From Puccinellia tenuiflora (lineage: Eukaryota > Streptophyta > Magnoliopsida > Poales > Poaceae): DNA of 64,000 nucleotides. The stretch is taken from the NCBI GenBank assembly GCA_012064385.1, contig QRDG01000863.1:928090-992089 (forward strand), given 5' to 3'. The notes under the pieces are model-generated. The model did not search any database, had not been told where the DNA came from, and saw only the letters and a list, made by a program, of their open reading frames with translations. Shown here piece after piece: positions 10,930 to 21,570 of the stretch; position 1 is the first letter of the stretch; each line of letters begins with the position of its first letter. The position numbers were made by a program, and so were the translations under genes.

Positions 10930-11358
10930 TCAGCAGCGGCGCTGGCTAGTGTGTTCATCCGGACGGGTTCCCTCATCTCGTCGGGCGAGCGCGTGCTCTG
11001 TGGCCTTGCCCACAGGTTCGGCTCGCTCAACGTCGTCAGCAACAACGCGGGCTGTTTCGGCAGCAGCCCATTGCCCCGGAATGGCTGCCTCATCGAGTTC
11101 GGCACGCTCACGGTCTACGTCGCCACCGAGGTCCCCTGCAGGTTTCCCGAAGGGGTGCAGGTCGCTGCGGATCCTCCCGCAGTCTGCGCAGCTCGTGGCC
11201 GGCGTACCGCTCGCCCAGCTAGTTGCGTGGAGGTCATGATGACCGCTTCGGGTGTCGGTGCCGGCAGTGCCACGGCTGGGAACTGGAGCATACTGGATGA
11301 GGGAATGCGCCAGTTCTTGGCGACGTCGGATGAAATCTGGGTCGGTGGTCCACTTTGA
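10924..11358 (+). pseudogene. Possible gag-leader remnant of element R on the sense strand
   Basis: An open frame of 145 codons starts at the ATG inside the primer-site region (MGSAAALASVFIRTGSLISS) and includes GERVLCGLAHRFGSLNVVSN and FGTLTVYVATEVPCRFPEGV. It lies where gag should start in a plus-oriented element, but it has no zinc knuckle and ends without a protease. It overlaps the last block of the antisense gene, which is also open. I cannot tell which strand is, or was, really coding here. Confidence 0.3.
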
Positions 11359-11760
11359 CCCATCACGCAATGTCTTGAGCGCGTCGAGGTCGATCCCCTC
11401 GTACCAAGACAGCACGCACATCAGTGCTTCATCCGCACCGACTCGATCGGCGGATAACCGCCAATCGTCGAGCCGTTCTTCGCTACCCAGCAAGCACTTG
11501 GCCAATTCATCAACTAACTTAGGGTGCTCGCACTCGGGCCAGAGAACACTGTAAGCCCGGATCACAGAGGAGAGGAGTTCCACTCTGATAGCCCTTAGCA
11601 GCGACATCTGCGACTTCAAGGCCACCAGATGGTCATCCATGTCCCACTCGGCCGAGATAGGACCCTCTTGGATCTTTTTCTGCCGGAACTTCTGAGTGCT
11701 GTTGTCTGCAGCAGCTTTGGAGTGGGGGAAGTGCTCTGAATCGAAAAGAGCTAATACCAA
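10930..11760 (-). CDS. C-terminal block of the R antisense protein
   Basis: A 276-codon open stretch begins after the coiled coil: FDSEHFPHSKAAADNSTQKF, then HLVALKSQMSLLRAIRVELL, AYSVLWPECEHPKLVDELAK and MCVLSWYEGIDLDALKTLRD. Ala/Trp-containing helices ending in WYEGI(D)LD..TLR are a recurring end of this antisense protein family. After about residue 170 the sequence becomes low-complexity and runs into the primer-site region of the element, so the true stop may lie earlier than 10930 or be lost. Confidence 0.5.
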   Translation of the reverse strand: MVLALFDSEHFPHSKAAADNSTQKFRQKKIQEGPISAEWDMDDHLVALKSQMSLLRAIRVELLSSVIRAYSVLWPECEHPKLVDELAKCLLGSEERLDDWRLSADRVGADEALMCVLSWYEGIDLDALKTLRDGSKWTTDPDFIRRRQELAHSLIQYAPVPSRGTAGTDTRSGHHDLHATSWASGTPATSCADCGRIRSDLHPFGKPAGDLGGDVDRERAELDEAAIPGQWAAAETARVVADDVERAEPVGKATEHALARRDEGTRPDEHTSQRRC

Positions 11761-11829
11761 GATAAGTCATATGGAGGTAAATAATGAATGTCGGGCAATG
11801 ACAGAAGAAGAAAGGGCTTACTGTCCAAT

Positions 11830-12420
11830 TGGCCGTTAATGGAGGAGAAATCCCCCAACCACCGAGTAATCTTGGTCTTCAGGTCCTGGACCTCACCCTC
11901 GGCCAAGGTTGCGCGAGACTCGGACGCCTCGAGAGACTCCTTGAGTTTCCGAGTCTCCTCATCCCGAAGTTGCTTCTCCTCGGCGGCGGATTTCTCCAGC
12001 TCGGCGGTGCGATCCCGAGATCTGTCAAGCTCGGCCTTTAGCCGGGATATCTCTTCCCGCTCCTTTGAGAGCTCAGCCGTGTGGCTGTCCGCAGAGGTTT
12101 TTTGCTCGGCTATGCCGAGATAACGATGTCAGAGTAAGAAAATCGACGCAAGTACAAAGTATACCGTGGAGAATAGCTTACTTTCAAGTTTCGAGACCCG
12201 CTTCTGCAGCTCCTCAACCTTGGCCTCTGACCCGGCTATTTTTGTCGGCAATAGGAAAGAGGTTGGTTATAGAATCAAGACTGTCGAATACAATCATTAT
12301 GTCGGTGGAAAGAATGGTACCTATCATGCTCAGCTTGGCTCGCAGCAGCTTGTATTTGTCGGAGAGCTTCTTGTGCTCCAGCAGGAGCATGCGGTGCACC
12401 TGAGTGCGTTTGATCATGCA
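11830..12420 (-). pseudogene. Coiled-coil segment of the R antisense protein
   Basis: Two open stretches on the minus strand, separated by an intron-like gap, give HKKLSDKYKLLRAKLSMIG and AELSKEREEISRLKAELDRS followed by RDEETRKLKESLEASESRAT. Leu and charged residues fall in heptad spacing over at least 80 residues. This is a typical long coiled coil, implying oligomerisation or binding to a filamentous partner. Confidence 0.6.
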
Positions 12421-12582
12421 ATTCTGGAAAGAAGAAGTGTTAGACTTATTGGTGAAGATTCGAGCTGAGTAATTCTTACTCGGCTGGGTAATCCTTACTC
12501 AACCGATTCTCAATCACTCGACTTGAATCTCGGGGACTGGGGATAGATAATATTTGCATTGAAAAATTGAAACAATAAATCT

Positions 12583-13440
12583 TTACTCGGCAGCACTTAC
12601 CGCGGCTGCTATGTCGACTTCAAGAAGGGCAGCTTTTGCTACGTACATCTTTTGGGCTACCAAGCTTGGCCCTGCCGGATGCTCCGAGATCTGGCCCGCT
12701 GGTGACCGCGAGCTCAGTTTGCTCGTGTCGGCAACATTCCAGTCCATGTTATAATGCTCAAGGGAGCCCAAGCTTCTCCCGCTGAGGGTTCGTAGTGGGG
12801 CAAACCCCCAGGTGGTGGTCTGGATGCCGGTTGATGTTGCAGCAGGTGCACCTTGGCTTGGCGGCACGACCAGCTGCCTATCCGGATTGGCCGACACTGT
12901 TTTCGCCGGAGCTTTCCCGGTTGTTTTCCCGGTCGGCGGAGCTTTCCCGGTTGTTTTCCTGGTTGCTGGAACCGGGGATTTCGGTGTCTGCTGTGGCTGC
13001 GGCTGTGTCGGTGGCAGCTATGGCTTTGCCGGCGGCGTCGGCTTGGCAGGCGTTGGCCGTTGCTGCGGCGATGTTGGCTGTTGCAGTTCCTGTTGCTGTT
13101 GTGGTGGTGGCAGTTGCTGTTGCTGCTGAGGCTGTGGTTGTGGCAGTGGCTCTTGCTGTGGCTGCTGTCTTGGTTGTTCCGAGTTCTCCGGAACCTCGGT
13201 CCGCTCTATCTCGGAGGCCAAAGAGCTGGCTCCGAGATTCACATCTCGTTCGGTTGCCGGAGTGTCGGTTGTGACCGAATCCATGTTTCCGGCTCCGGGT
13301 CCCGGAGCCGAGGTATCTGCGGCTGGACTTGTCCTTGGCGGGCTTGGCACTCAGGTGTCGGCGGGCCGAGGCGGCGTCGGAGTCCTGAGCGGGACCCGGT
13401 TAGTTGACCCGGTCGTGGGAACCTCCAGAGGAGCCATGCT
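12583..13440 (-). pseudogene. Pro/Gln-rich linker of the R antisense protein
   Basis: Minus-strand frames give TERDVNLGASSLASEIERTE, a long P/Q tract (PQPQPQQQQQLPPPQQQQ), Lys/Pro/Thr-rich repeats (TGKAPPTGKTTGKAPA) and then GFAPLRTLSGRSLGSLEHYN. One stop near 13018 and another near 13348 interrupt it. Low-complexity linkers of this kind usually separate the PF04195 domain from the coiled coil in this protein family. The GTT/GCT-rich look of the plus strand here is simply the complement of this tract. Confidence 0.55.
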
Positions 13441-13674
13441 GTAAAAACAAAGCAATAAAGTGTATTGTCAGAAGGAGAAAAACAGGGAAAGCAAGTACAA
13501 GCATGAGTATGGAGTTTGTGTTGGCAAAGGGGAATCTTACCCCTTGGAGACTGGGCGCTCTCGATGCCTCACTATGGTCTTTACTCGCGCCTTCTTCTAC
13601 GCGGGACCCGAAGTGCCGGAAGGTCCGGCAGCTGTGGACGCAGCGGCTAGGTGCTTCCGGACTGCGCCCTTGGG

Positions 13675-16600
13675 TGTAACATCCAAAATTTTGGAATGTT
13701 GTAAAAATCACAAAAAATTAAAACTTTATTAAAAAATTAAATAAAGTCTCCAAAAATCAAGAAAATCTTCTATAGAAGATTGTTTTGACATCTTCAAAGT
13801 TATTTTTTTTAAATTAAATATTCCCTTATTTTACAATCCCAACTTTAAAGTCTTGGAAATAAAATATTTAAGTGGGGTTTTCAAATAGTATTTCCCCCTT
13901 TGGTTTATTGTTTTAAAACAAATAATATGGGGATATTATAAACCCTATTTCTTTTGTGGAAATAATTTAAATACTTTTCCAAGCTTTGTTTTATAAAAAT
14001 GTTTTATCTTAAATTATTTTAATATGAAAATGAGTTATCATTTTGAATGATATTACTCATATTATCCTCTGGTTTTTAATTAAATATTTTGGGATATTTA
14101 TAAACCTTAATTTGGAAATTTCCCAAATAGCCATATAAGGCACTTTTGACCAAAAGGGCATTTTGGTAATTTTTGTTTTGACAAAATTAGTTTCTAAATG
14201 TCTATTTTGAATATTTAGAATTTTACAAATATTTACAAATTTATTTGACTTGAAATGGAGCTATAATTTAAAAGTTATAAAAGAAAACAGAAAATAAAGA
14301 AAAAAAAAGGAAAAAGAAAATGATGACGTCATGATGACGTCATCGTCTTCAAGATCCACCACCACGACCGTTTCTCCCCGATTGATCTCCCGTCTTGATG
14401 GCGCACGAGTGAAGCCCCAATCGCCTCCCTGAGCACGCCCCTTGGAAGCCCACTCTCTCCTCTCTCTTTCCCCTCTTTTCCCCCCTCCAGATCACGCCGC
14501 CAGGCCGGCAAAATCGCTCGCCGGAGTTTGTGCGTCGCCGCCGTGTTTTTTCTTCCATTCCGGCCACCCCGGTGATCCCCAGACCCGAACCCCTGCCTCC
14601 TCTCTTCCTCTCTACCTTGCGCACCTCCTGACCCTTTCCTCTAATTTTTGGTGCAGCCAAAACGACGATTTCATCGTCGACCCGAACGTGCCATCCGCCG
14701 CCGCACCTCCGGCCACCTCCAACCGCCGCTCCAGGACGCTCCTCTCGTCGCCACCGACGTCATCGTCTTCGCCGTCTCATCCCGCGCCCCGTCGTCTACC
14801 TGCCCGAGCTCAAGACCCACGGAAACATCGTCGACGTCCGCGTCCGTGCCGCGCCGCCGCCGTCCGAGCCGTCTCCGGTGACCAAACCGTCGCCGTCGGT
14901 AAACCCTAGCTCCTGAACCATCCAATCCCGATCCAACGATCGGAAACAGATCGAGCCGAGCCGAGCCGTGGCTCGAACTCTAGCCAAAGCCGAGCCGAGC
15001 CCAGCCCGAGCCCAACCAATCCTAGCCCGCCGCGTGGCCAGCCATTTTCTGGGATTTTATCCCGATTTGTTTTAAACGGCTATTTTGCAGAAAAGACCCT
15101 ATATCTTAAAACCTTCATATCTTTTAAACCATTTGGCCAAATTTAGCAAACTTTATCTTTTTGAAAAGCTCTGGACTTGTAGAATCTTTTGGCACTGTTA
15201 GTTTTCAGTGTAACAAATCCAAATTTATTCAAATTTCAAATGAGTCATTTGAGTAAATTTGGTATAGTTTTAAATCTATAAGTCCAAATTTTGCAAATAA
15301 AATATTTCTAGAAACCTTGGAACATGCATGACCTGATTCCACTGTTATAATTATTTTTTTTGATAGTTTTAAAAAGATTTCTTAATCAGAGACTCAAATT
15401 GGAGTATTTCTGATATAGTTTAATTTCTATAAATCCTTTTAATTTGTTTTCTTTTAGAAAACTTCCTCAAATATTTGTCTTTGTCCAGAGAAGACCAAAA
15501 CCAGGCCTAGCTACCACCTTTTGAAACATACACATTGAAAGTGTGCCAAAGGCCATCTAAATGTCAATGTTTTGTAAACTATAGTTTCAAAATGTTTTAA
15601 AACTCTTGACCAACTTTCTTGTGTGATCACTTTGATCAAGACCAATCTTAAGAACCTTTGTAACAAACCTTCAACCTATTCAAGTTTGAATTATTCAAAT
15701 TTGATTTCAGACCAACCCCTGACCCAAATGGCAAACCCCAAACCTAAATGCATTGATTCTTTTTGCATATGGAATCATGTATTGAAGCTTGGACCACCAA
15801 CCTAGTTTTGTTTGTTTTTATCCATGTTTGTTGTTATGTTTGTATCTTTTGATTGTTGTATTGTTGCTTATTGTCATATGTTTGTATTGTATAGATTGAA
15901 CGGAGTGCTACGAGTTACTTTGAGAAGAGTGTGTGAGCAACGACAAGTTCCAAAAGGCAAGTGCATACACCCTTTCATGAAAGACCTACTATTTTATTAT
16001 ATATGTATTGTAGACTATTTCAGTAGTATACATGATAGGTGTACTACTATATTGCTATGCAGACCTGTTAGTATATCACCCTTTATTCCTGTTGATTTAG
16101 GAACCCATTCACTTGGTAGAAGTTAGAACTGCAATGCTGAAATGTTTTATTGTAGTATGAAAGGATAAAAACTCTACTAAGTTAATGAACTACCTGGGTG
16201 GCAATTGGTTTTGCTCTATTGGTGGTCAAAGTTGAGTGGCTGCTCAGGGCCATTTCCATGGTTTTAACTGAGTACGTGCACTTGTGAACGGCCACCCAGG
16301 AACAAAGAGATTTAAGTCACTCCAAGTTTAGATTGCTTCCAGTGCAGCCACTTGGTATTATGGCTCTGCCTTGACTAAGTAAGTTCTAGGAACCTGATTC
16401 CGACCGTTCTCAGCGGATGAATGTCTTGTATGGGTCTGTCTGACGAACAGGGGACTGTTTCCCAAAGGTCTCGTCTTCACCTTCACCTTTCCTTTTCACT
16501 TCAAGAAGGTCAAGGTCAGAATGGGTTGATGAAGTCTTGTGGTGAAAGTGCACAACCTCTCGAGAGTGTAAAACTATGATCATAGCCGTGTCCCCGGTTA

Positions 16601-17220
16601 CGGACAATTCTGAGCAGCTGGACAAGGATGTCGATGGAAAATCTCCTCATTCCAATTTCATAATAAAATTTGATGGGTGAACTCGGGTATATGAGACGTT
16701 GGATGCGTTCCATGGGTGTGTCTCATATTGAAAAGTGGAGAATATAATGTTTGTGAAAAGTAGGACAAAATTGGCTTTATGCAATAGCCTTCAACCCCAC
16801 CAGCCAGATGAGCATGTAGTTTTAGTCTTGCCATTTTATATTCCACCATAGTATTCACTTGCCGGCCTGTCACAAGGTTTTGACCCAAATTCCCTGGGTT
16901 GCAACGTTAATGTTGCAGGTTATTACGATGACGAGTGAGGACGTCTACCTTTCGAGCTTGCAACCAACATGTATGCCAGTGGCACATGAAGATGATGAAG
17001 CTCTCTGTGCTACTTATGTTTCCGCTGCCAAACTTTGCATTGAAGCTAGCCTTTGGCTATGCAATTTGTAAAGAATATTTTATTTATGGATCTCGCGATG
17101 TGATAATTATTTGACATTGATGCATGGTATTACATCTATTTGTGAATTGCTATCCATACTCGATCCAGGGAATAGCATATTTCACGATGTGTTCTTGCTT
17201 TTCTAAGCGAGGGCGCTACA
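13675..17220 (+). repeat. Solo LTR C' (3,546 bp), related to the LTRs of element C
   Basis: Begins TGTAACATCCAAAATTTTGG and ends GAGGGCGCTACA, with a perfect TSD TTGGG (13670-13674 and 17221-17225). The first hundreds of bases are the reverse complement of the ends of element C LTRs, with many differences. It is one LTR only, so it arose by recombination between two LTRs. It contains an AT-rich first part, a CpG- and CT-rich exon-like segment (14440-14910) with a splice-acceptor-like GTGCAG before the block conserved with C (14655-14720), and a 3' part without genes. It splits the R antisense gene. Confidence 0.9.
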
Positions 17221-17719
17221 TTGGGTCCTACGGCCAGGGGTGCCACCTCAAGCACCTGGTAGTCCGAGTCAGCTGGGGGCGAGGACACCAGATATGAGAA
17301 CCAACCGGGCGAGGATCATATACCTCTAAAATCTGACAGTTGTCATTTTCATCCTCGGACCAATCTCAGAGGGAGGAGGCATGAGTCTTACCCGTGGCTG
17401 GAACCGTGCCGACATCGGGGATCGGCATATTGTCCTCGTCGTCCGGATCTTCCAATTCGGCTTCAACCCGGTCCTTACCCCAATTGGCGGAGGGGTCCGG
17501 TCCGTCCTCCTTCGTTTGCCGTCCGAATCTCTGCATAATGGAAACATAGAGTGGTTAGTACAAAGGACAGAACTGCACCGACATAAGAGTTAGGTCGGCG
17601 AAAAACTCATGTCGAATGAAGTTACTTACCATGGGCGGAAGGTTGCTCCGGCTGTGGGGTTCCTTGCCCCACTCCCACTCCTCCGTCATCCGCGTCCGGG
17701 CTATGGCCTTGATGCGTCT

Positions 17720-18571
17720 TCAGATCTGGGCCTTATCCAGCTCGACGGTGCTTATCCGGGTCGGATCAAGCGGGCCACTCATGTGGCAAATCTTGTGGAC
17801 TCGGCGCTGGAGGGGCAAGACCCGGCGACTGATGAATGTCGCCAGCAGGTCGTCGGCCGACATCCCTTCTCCTTTGAGATGTTCCACAACTTGGTGGATG
17901 TGGTTGACTTCCAGCACCTTGTCCTTCGGGTTGTACCCCCAGTTTAGTTGCGCAGTAGGGGGGTTGATGGTGAATGCCGGGAAGTTGATCATGTCGATGT
18001 CGGTCGAATTCTTCACGTAGAAGAAGGATCGTTGCCATTTACGGCATGACTCCTGACCGGAGATCCGGGGAAAGATGGAAGTACGCCGATGTGTGATGGT
18101 GGCGGCCCCGCACTTTGTCATCTCCTTCGGGGTGTCCGGATCAGCAGGATTCGGGACGACCTGTTTCCGGAACTGAAAATACTTGGACCATAGGTTGATG
18201 GTGGGCCAGAGGCCGAGATATCCCTCGGCGAACGAGACAAAGGCCGAGAGAGTGGTGATGGCATTAGCCGGAAGGTGGTGAGGTTGAAGACCGAACTTCA
18301 CGAGGAAAGTATTCAGAAAGTCGTTGGTTGGGAGACCGAATCCTCGCTTGAAGTGGGCCATGAAGACCACATATTCTCCCTCCCGGAGATCCGGCGCTGT
18401 CTCGGGACCCGGCAGCCGGCACTCCACCCCGGCCGGGATCCGTCGAGTTCGGATCAGCCAGTCAATCTCGGAGCGGGAGACATTGGAGCCCTCCCAGGTG
18501 GCCCGAGTGGATCCCTCCACTACTCCCTCTTCGACCACCTCGGTCACCTCGCGGGCAGTGTTGTCCGACAT
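17720..18571 (-). CDS. N-terminal block of the R antisense protein, PF04195-like domain
   Basis: Starting at ATG 18571 (MSDNTAREVTEVVEEGV) the frame runs 284 codons. Typical features are WLIRTRRIPAGVECRLPGPE, GEYVVFMAHFKRGFGLPTND, then FGLQPHHLPANAITTLSAFV with FAEGYLGLWPTINLWSKYFQ. It continues through a W-rich stretch (CRKWQRSFFYVKNSTDIDMI) into a helical segment ending at the stop near 17720. The FGLP / LSAF / EGYLG pattern is the signature of this family. In-frame codons upstream of 18571 lack an ATG. Length and motif order look complete for the domain, so this block could still be expressed. Confidence 0.75.
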   Translation of the reverse strand: MSDNTAREVTEVVEEGVVEGSTRATWEGSNVSRSEIDWLIRTRRIPAGVECRLPGPETAPDLREGEYVVFMAHFKRGFGLPTNDFLNTFLVKFGLQPHHLPANAITTLSAFVSFAEGYLGLWPTINLWSKYFQFRKQVVPNPADPDTPKEMTKCGAATITHRRTSIFPRISGQESCRKWQRSFFYVKNSTDIDMINFPAFTINPPTAQLNWGYNPKDKVLEVNHIHQVVEHLKGEGMSADDLLATFISRRVLPLQRRVHKICHMSGPLDPTRISTVELDKAQI

Positions 18572-19064
18572 ATCGGTGAAAGTTTGCCGAGAGCTGCAAA
18601 AAAGGTTCACCGGCGGTGAGCAAGAGATCACGGCGGTGGAGAAGGAAAGAAAACAAGAGGGCGAGAGTAAGCATCAGATGCAAGAAAAAGAAAAAGGAAG
18701 GAAAGCGCTACGGTGGCAAGGTCACCGGCGGCGCGCGATGCGGCGTGGCGGTGAAGAAAAGGAAGAATAGCAAGCGCAAGATTTAGATGCGAATTGGGCA
18801 AGGGAAAAGAAGAGAGGAGGAGGAGAGAAACTTACCGCAGCGGTGCGGTACTGCGGAGACGGCGGAATGCGCAACCACGGTGTCCTGCGCGTCAGCGGGC
18901 GGCGGCGCGTCGATGCGTGCGTGCGCGGTGTTGGCGTCCGGCGGCTCGTCGGTGTTCGCGGGCCCGTGCGGCGGCGATGCGGCGTGCACTGTGCGCTGGA
19001 GAAGGAAGAGGGTGAAGGAGAAGGAGGATGAATGCGGAGGGGGAAAAGAGCTGCCCCTCCTCCC

Positions 19065-19072
19065 TATTTATT
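19065..19072 (-). promoter_or_regulatory. Putative TATA box of the antisense gene in element R
   Basis: AATAAATA on the minus strand, in GTCAATAAATAGGGAGG, about 500 bp upstream of the ATG at 18571. The region between is GC-rich 5'-leader-like sequence with CT-rich stretches. It lies outside the 3' LTR, so the antisense gene would have its own promoter rather than using the LTR. The stretch 18572-19611 holds no other credible gene. Confidence 0.45.
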
Positions 19073-19611
19073 GACGACAGGGGGAGACCGTGGGCGCGGG
19101 ATTTGCTGCGCACGATCCCCGCAACCGTTGAAGAATAACTGCCCCATGATCTCTGCCACGATTCCCACGAGGGCGTAACCACCGCATGATCTGCCCCACG
19201 TTGGGCCACAGGGAGCCAGCAGCTCAGTGCAGCGCACCTGATCGGGCAGGACCCAAGGCGACGCGCGGGCTGTGCAGTAAAAGCGTGCACTTGAGTGCCT
19301 ACGAGAGCGCAGAGACCGAGGTGACCGGCGTGACGCGTGTGGCACGCGTGCCAGTGTCACGTCCATCCATGCACGAAAACCGAAGCATCAAGCAGAGATG
19401 CTCTGCCACGTAGGGGAATCGATGACTCAGAGGAGCCAAGGGGTTCTTTCGTATGTCAGAGCAATATTGATCTAAAGTCGAATATCAAGTTGGGATGCAA
19501 TTTGCTTTCCGACATATAAGTTTAGCCGGCATATGTTATGTCGGTGATCAGTTAAAAATGCTGGTTGTCGGATAAACCTGCCGTGGCCCTCCATCCGAGG
19601 CTGCAGGACCG

Positions 19612-19630
19612 CGCCAGCTTTGGGGACTAA
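19612..19630 (+). other. Polypurine-type tract of element R
   Basis: GCTTTGGGGACTAA lies directly before the 3' LTR start at 19631. It is short and weak but correctly placed for priming plus-strand DNA synthesis. Confidence 0.5.
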
Positions 19631-20586
19631 TGTCGGGGGGCAACCCCCGGATAGGGTCAAGATGATGAGATATGCACAGACCCGGAGTTGACCGGGTCGA
19701 CGCTAACCGACATACCATACCAGGCATACCCGGAGTCGACCGGGTCAAAGCTAACCGACATACCCGGATGTCGGATCATACAAATTATATGTCGGAACCT
19801 ATCCTTTGTTCTTCTTATGTGCAGGGAAGGTAAAACCGAGTTAAGAAGTATCTGGCATGCCCATGCCAGATAAGAGAAGATGAAGTTCTATCCCGGTGGA
19901 CGGTCAAGGCTCACGTCTTGTCCCTACAATCACAGGGCAGGAGTCCTGCCACTACCATGATGGGACGCGCTGCCTAACCCTTGACTCGGAGGTCACGGCA
20001 TGGGGAGTCAGGTCTCCATGCTGCTGACCGAAGCGGTACGGGGAGCAGTGCACCTGGAGTTGATATATTGGACATGCCACATAGGGGTGACGGAAGCAGT
20101 CAGAGGATGACACCGGCCGGTCATGGCCACAGTGCTGGCTACGCCAGCACCTACGTCAGCCCTAACCTGTGCCTTGGGTTCCATTATATAAGGAGCACCA
20201 GGGGCTCCTCTCACGGGGACGATCCCAGACGCATCAGATGACACTTTGCCTCACGCGACGATACTCTAGACCAGAGCCCACAGAGAGCCACAAAGCCACT
20301 GCAAGACTCGGTAGAGAGCCCGTGTGATACACCTTAGCCTTAGTTCATAGCTTTGCATATACAGCTCAAGGAGCATCCTGTACCTCGAGAGTGATCTACC
20401 ATATAAACAGACAAGCAGGAGTAGGTGCTTTACCTCCTCACGAGGGCCCTGAACCTGGGTAAAACCGTGTGTGTTCGTGTATTTTCGTGTGCGTATTCCT
20501 ACGCGCTATCCCTCCCCAGTACCTCCAGCATCCATCGGCCCCATCTTTAGCCTATCTATGGTACCTGTCTGTGCACCACCACGACA
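19631..20586 (+). repeat. 3' LTR of element R
   Basis: Same length (956 bp) and boundaries as the 5' LTR, with a TATA box at 20185-20191. By eye it differs from the 5' LTR at roughly 35-40 positions, mostly C/T and G/A transitions, as expected for methylated plant DNA. Confidence 0.92.
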
Positions 20587-20631
20587 TAAACTCACTTCTT
20601 CTAGGTTCGACACAAGGGCCATAAACTCATG
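20587..20631 (-). pseudogene. LINE-1 ORF2 endonuclease fragment between R and A3
   Basis: On the minus strand it reads YGPCVEPRRSEF, joining FINWLYNLE on the other side of R after removal of one TAAAC copy. The YGP motif is a conserved part of L1 endonucleases. This tiny piece proves that R is inserted in LINE-1. Upstream endonuclease residues are missing and replaced by LTR A3. Confidence 0.8.
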
Positions 20632-21443
20632 ATGAAGATCCCTCTAATCTTGATGCATAGAGCCACACACGGCACCTGGCCTCACTGTCACCGTGGTACC
20701 GTGATCACAATGGTGACTCCGCAAATTATACTAGATAACACCACTTGAGCAACATCATATCCATTACACATAGGGAAACATCATGTATTCGACTATAATA
20801 ATAAAGCTCATGATCACAACGAAGATCACATCATGGGAGAGAGATAACCACATAGCTACTTGTATAAGCCTCAGCCCCGGTGAGGGACTACTCCCTCCTC
20901 ATCACGGGAAGCAGCGGTGTTGATGGAGATGGCTCTGGCGGTCGATCCCCGTCCCGGCAGTGTGCCGGAATAGGACCTTCTGAACGCCCAAAACTTGTCG
21001 GCGATGGCGGCGGAGCTCTGTATCGTATTTGGGAAAATCCTTCGGGGGTTAGGTTTTTTTTGTCGGTGATGATTTTATAGGCATCGGAGGCGGCCGAGGG
21101 GTGCCCGAGGGGCAGAGGCAGGCTGTGGCCACGGCCCCCCTTAGACCCGCGGGTGGGACCCGCCCCTGGCCTGTGGGCCCCCCGGGGTCGCCCTTCAGGC
21201 TCCGGTCCTTATTTCTTCAAATAAAAATCATCGTAAATTTTCGTCCAATTCCGAGAATATTTCCAGAAGTAACTTTCTACAACAAAATCAGCACAAAAAC
21301 AGGGAACTGGCACTGGGCATCTTGTCAATAGGTTAGTCAACAAAATGCATAAAAATGATGTAATATGATAGTAAAAACATGTGACATCATCACAAAAATA
21401 GCATGGATCAATCAAAAATTATAGATACGTTTGACACGTATCA
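20632..21443 (-). repeat. Truncated A-family LTR (A3)
   Basis: Minus-strand LTR starting TGATACGTGTCAAACG at 21443 and following the solo LTR A2 sequence for about 810 bp (including the stretch around CATCAAGATTAGAGGG). It then stops inside the LTR at 20632, where LINE endonuclease sequence begins. The missing part is the last 690 bp or so. The TATA region (near 21078) reads TTATAGGC. Confidence 0.75.
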
Positions 21444-21570
21444 GGGACCCACACTTCTCTGTTTTATCCACCAGCCCTTACAAAACTAAATGACCCTTGA
21501 TTACTTCCATTCATCAAATTCTCAGCTGCTTGTTCAACCAAAGCCACATGTTCATTCCAGAGGGCCAAGT
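21444..21570 (-). pseudogene. LINE-1 ORF1 C-terminus
   Basis: The minus-strand frame LALWNEHVALVEQAAENL ends in a stop (TAA at 21474-21476). It joins NNLEDDGL on the far side of element B once B and one target-duplication copy are removed. The stretch 21444-21473 is the spacer between ORF1 and ORF2. Confidence 0.7.

Larger units (their letters stand above)
10930..18571 (-). pseudogene. Antisense gene of element R (PF04195-type protein), multi-block, interrupted
   Basis: From 18571 downwards the blocks are: N-terminal domain (17720-18571), an acidic segment (17340-17560), a region split by solo LTR C' (SDYQVLEVAPLAVGPK, resuming with GAVRKHLAAASTAAG), a Pro/Gln-rich linker (12583-13440), a coiled coil (11830-12420) and a conserved tail (10930-11760). 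Breaks between blocks look partly like introns and partly like decay (stops near 13348 and 13018). Known for the family: several plant Gypsy elements carry an antisense gene of this kind between pol and the 3' LTR, and Pfam calls the domain 'putative gypsy type transposon'. The function is not established. Before C' inserted, the frame probably read through its TTGGG site. Confidence 0.7.
9955..20586 (+). mobile_element. Element R: full-length non-autonomous Gypsy-type LTR retrotransposon with an antisense gene
   Basis: Two 956-bp LTRs (9955-10910 and 19631-20586) begin TGTCGGGGGGCAACCCCC and end CCACCACGACA. They are flanked by a perfect TSD, TAAAC (9950-9954 and 20587-20591). A tRNA-primer-like site follows the left LTR and a purine-rich tract precedes the right LTR, so the element is plus-oriented. 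There is no reverse transcriptase or integrase. The main coding region lies on the minus strand (10930-18571). A 3.5 kb solo LTR (C') is inserted at 13675-17220. The LTRs differ at about 4% of positions by eye, which suggests an insertion on the order of a million years or more ago. Confidence 0.92.

Noticed and set aside
12795..13407. Plus-strand frames rich in Val/Ala/Cys or Trp/Leu opposite the Gln-rich tract
   Set aside because: They are complements of the Pro/Gln-rich antisense linker, with no domain and low-complexity composition.
14442..14909. 155-residue plus-strand frame in solo LTR C'
   Set aside because: It crosses the conserved splice-acceptor-like site and its reading frame is not kept in the C LTRs. 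I treat the segment as exon-like LTR DNA, not as a protein gene.
17616..18020. Plus-strand frames opposite the PF04195-like block
   Set aside because: Shadow frames of the antisense coding region.
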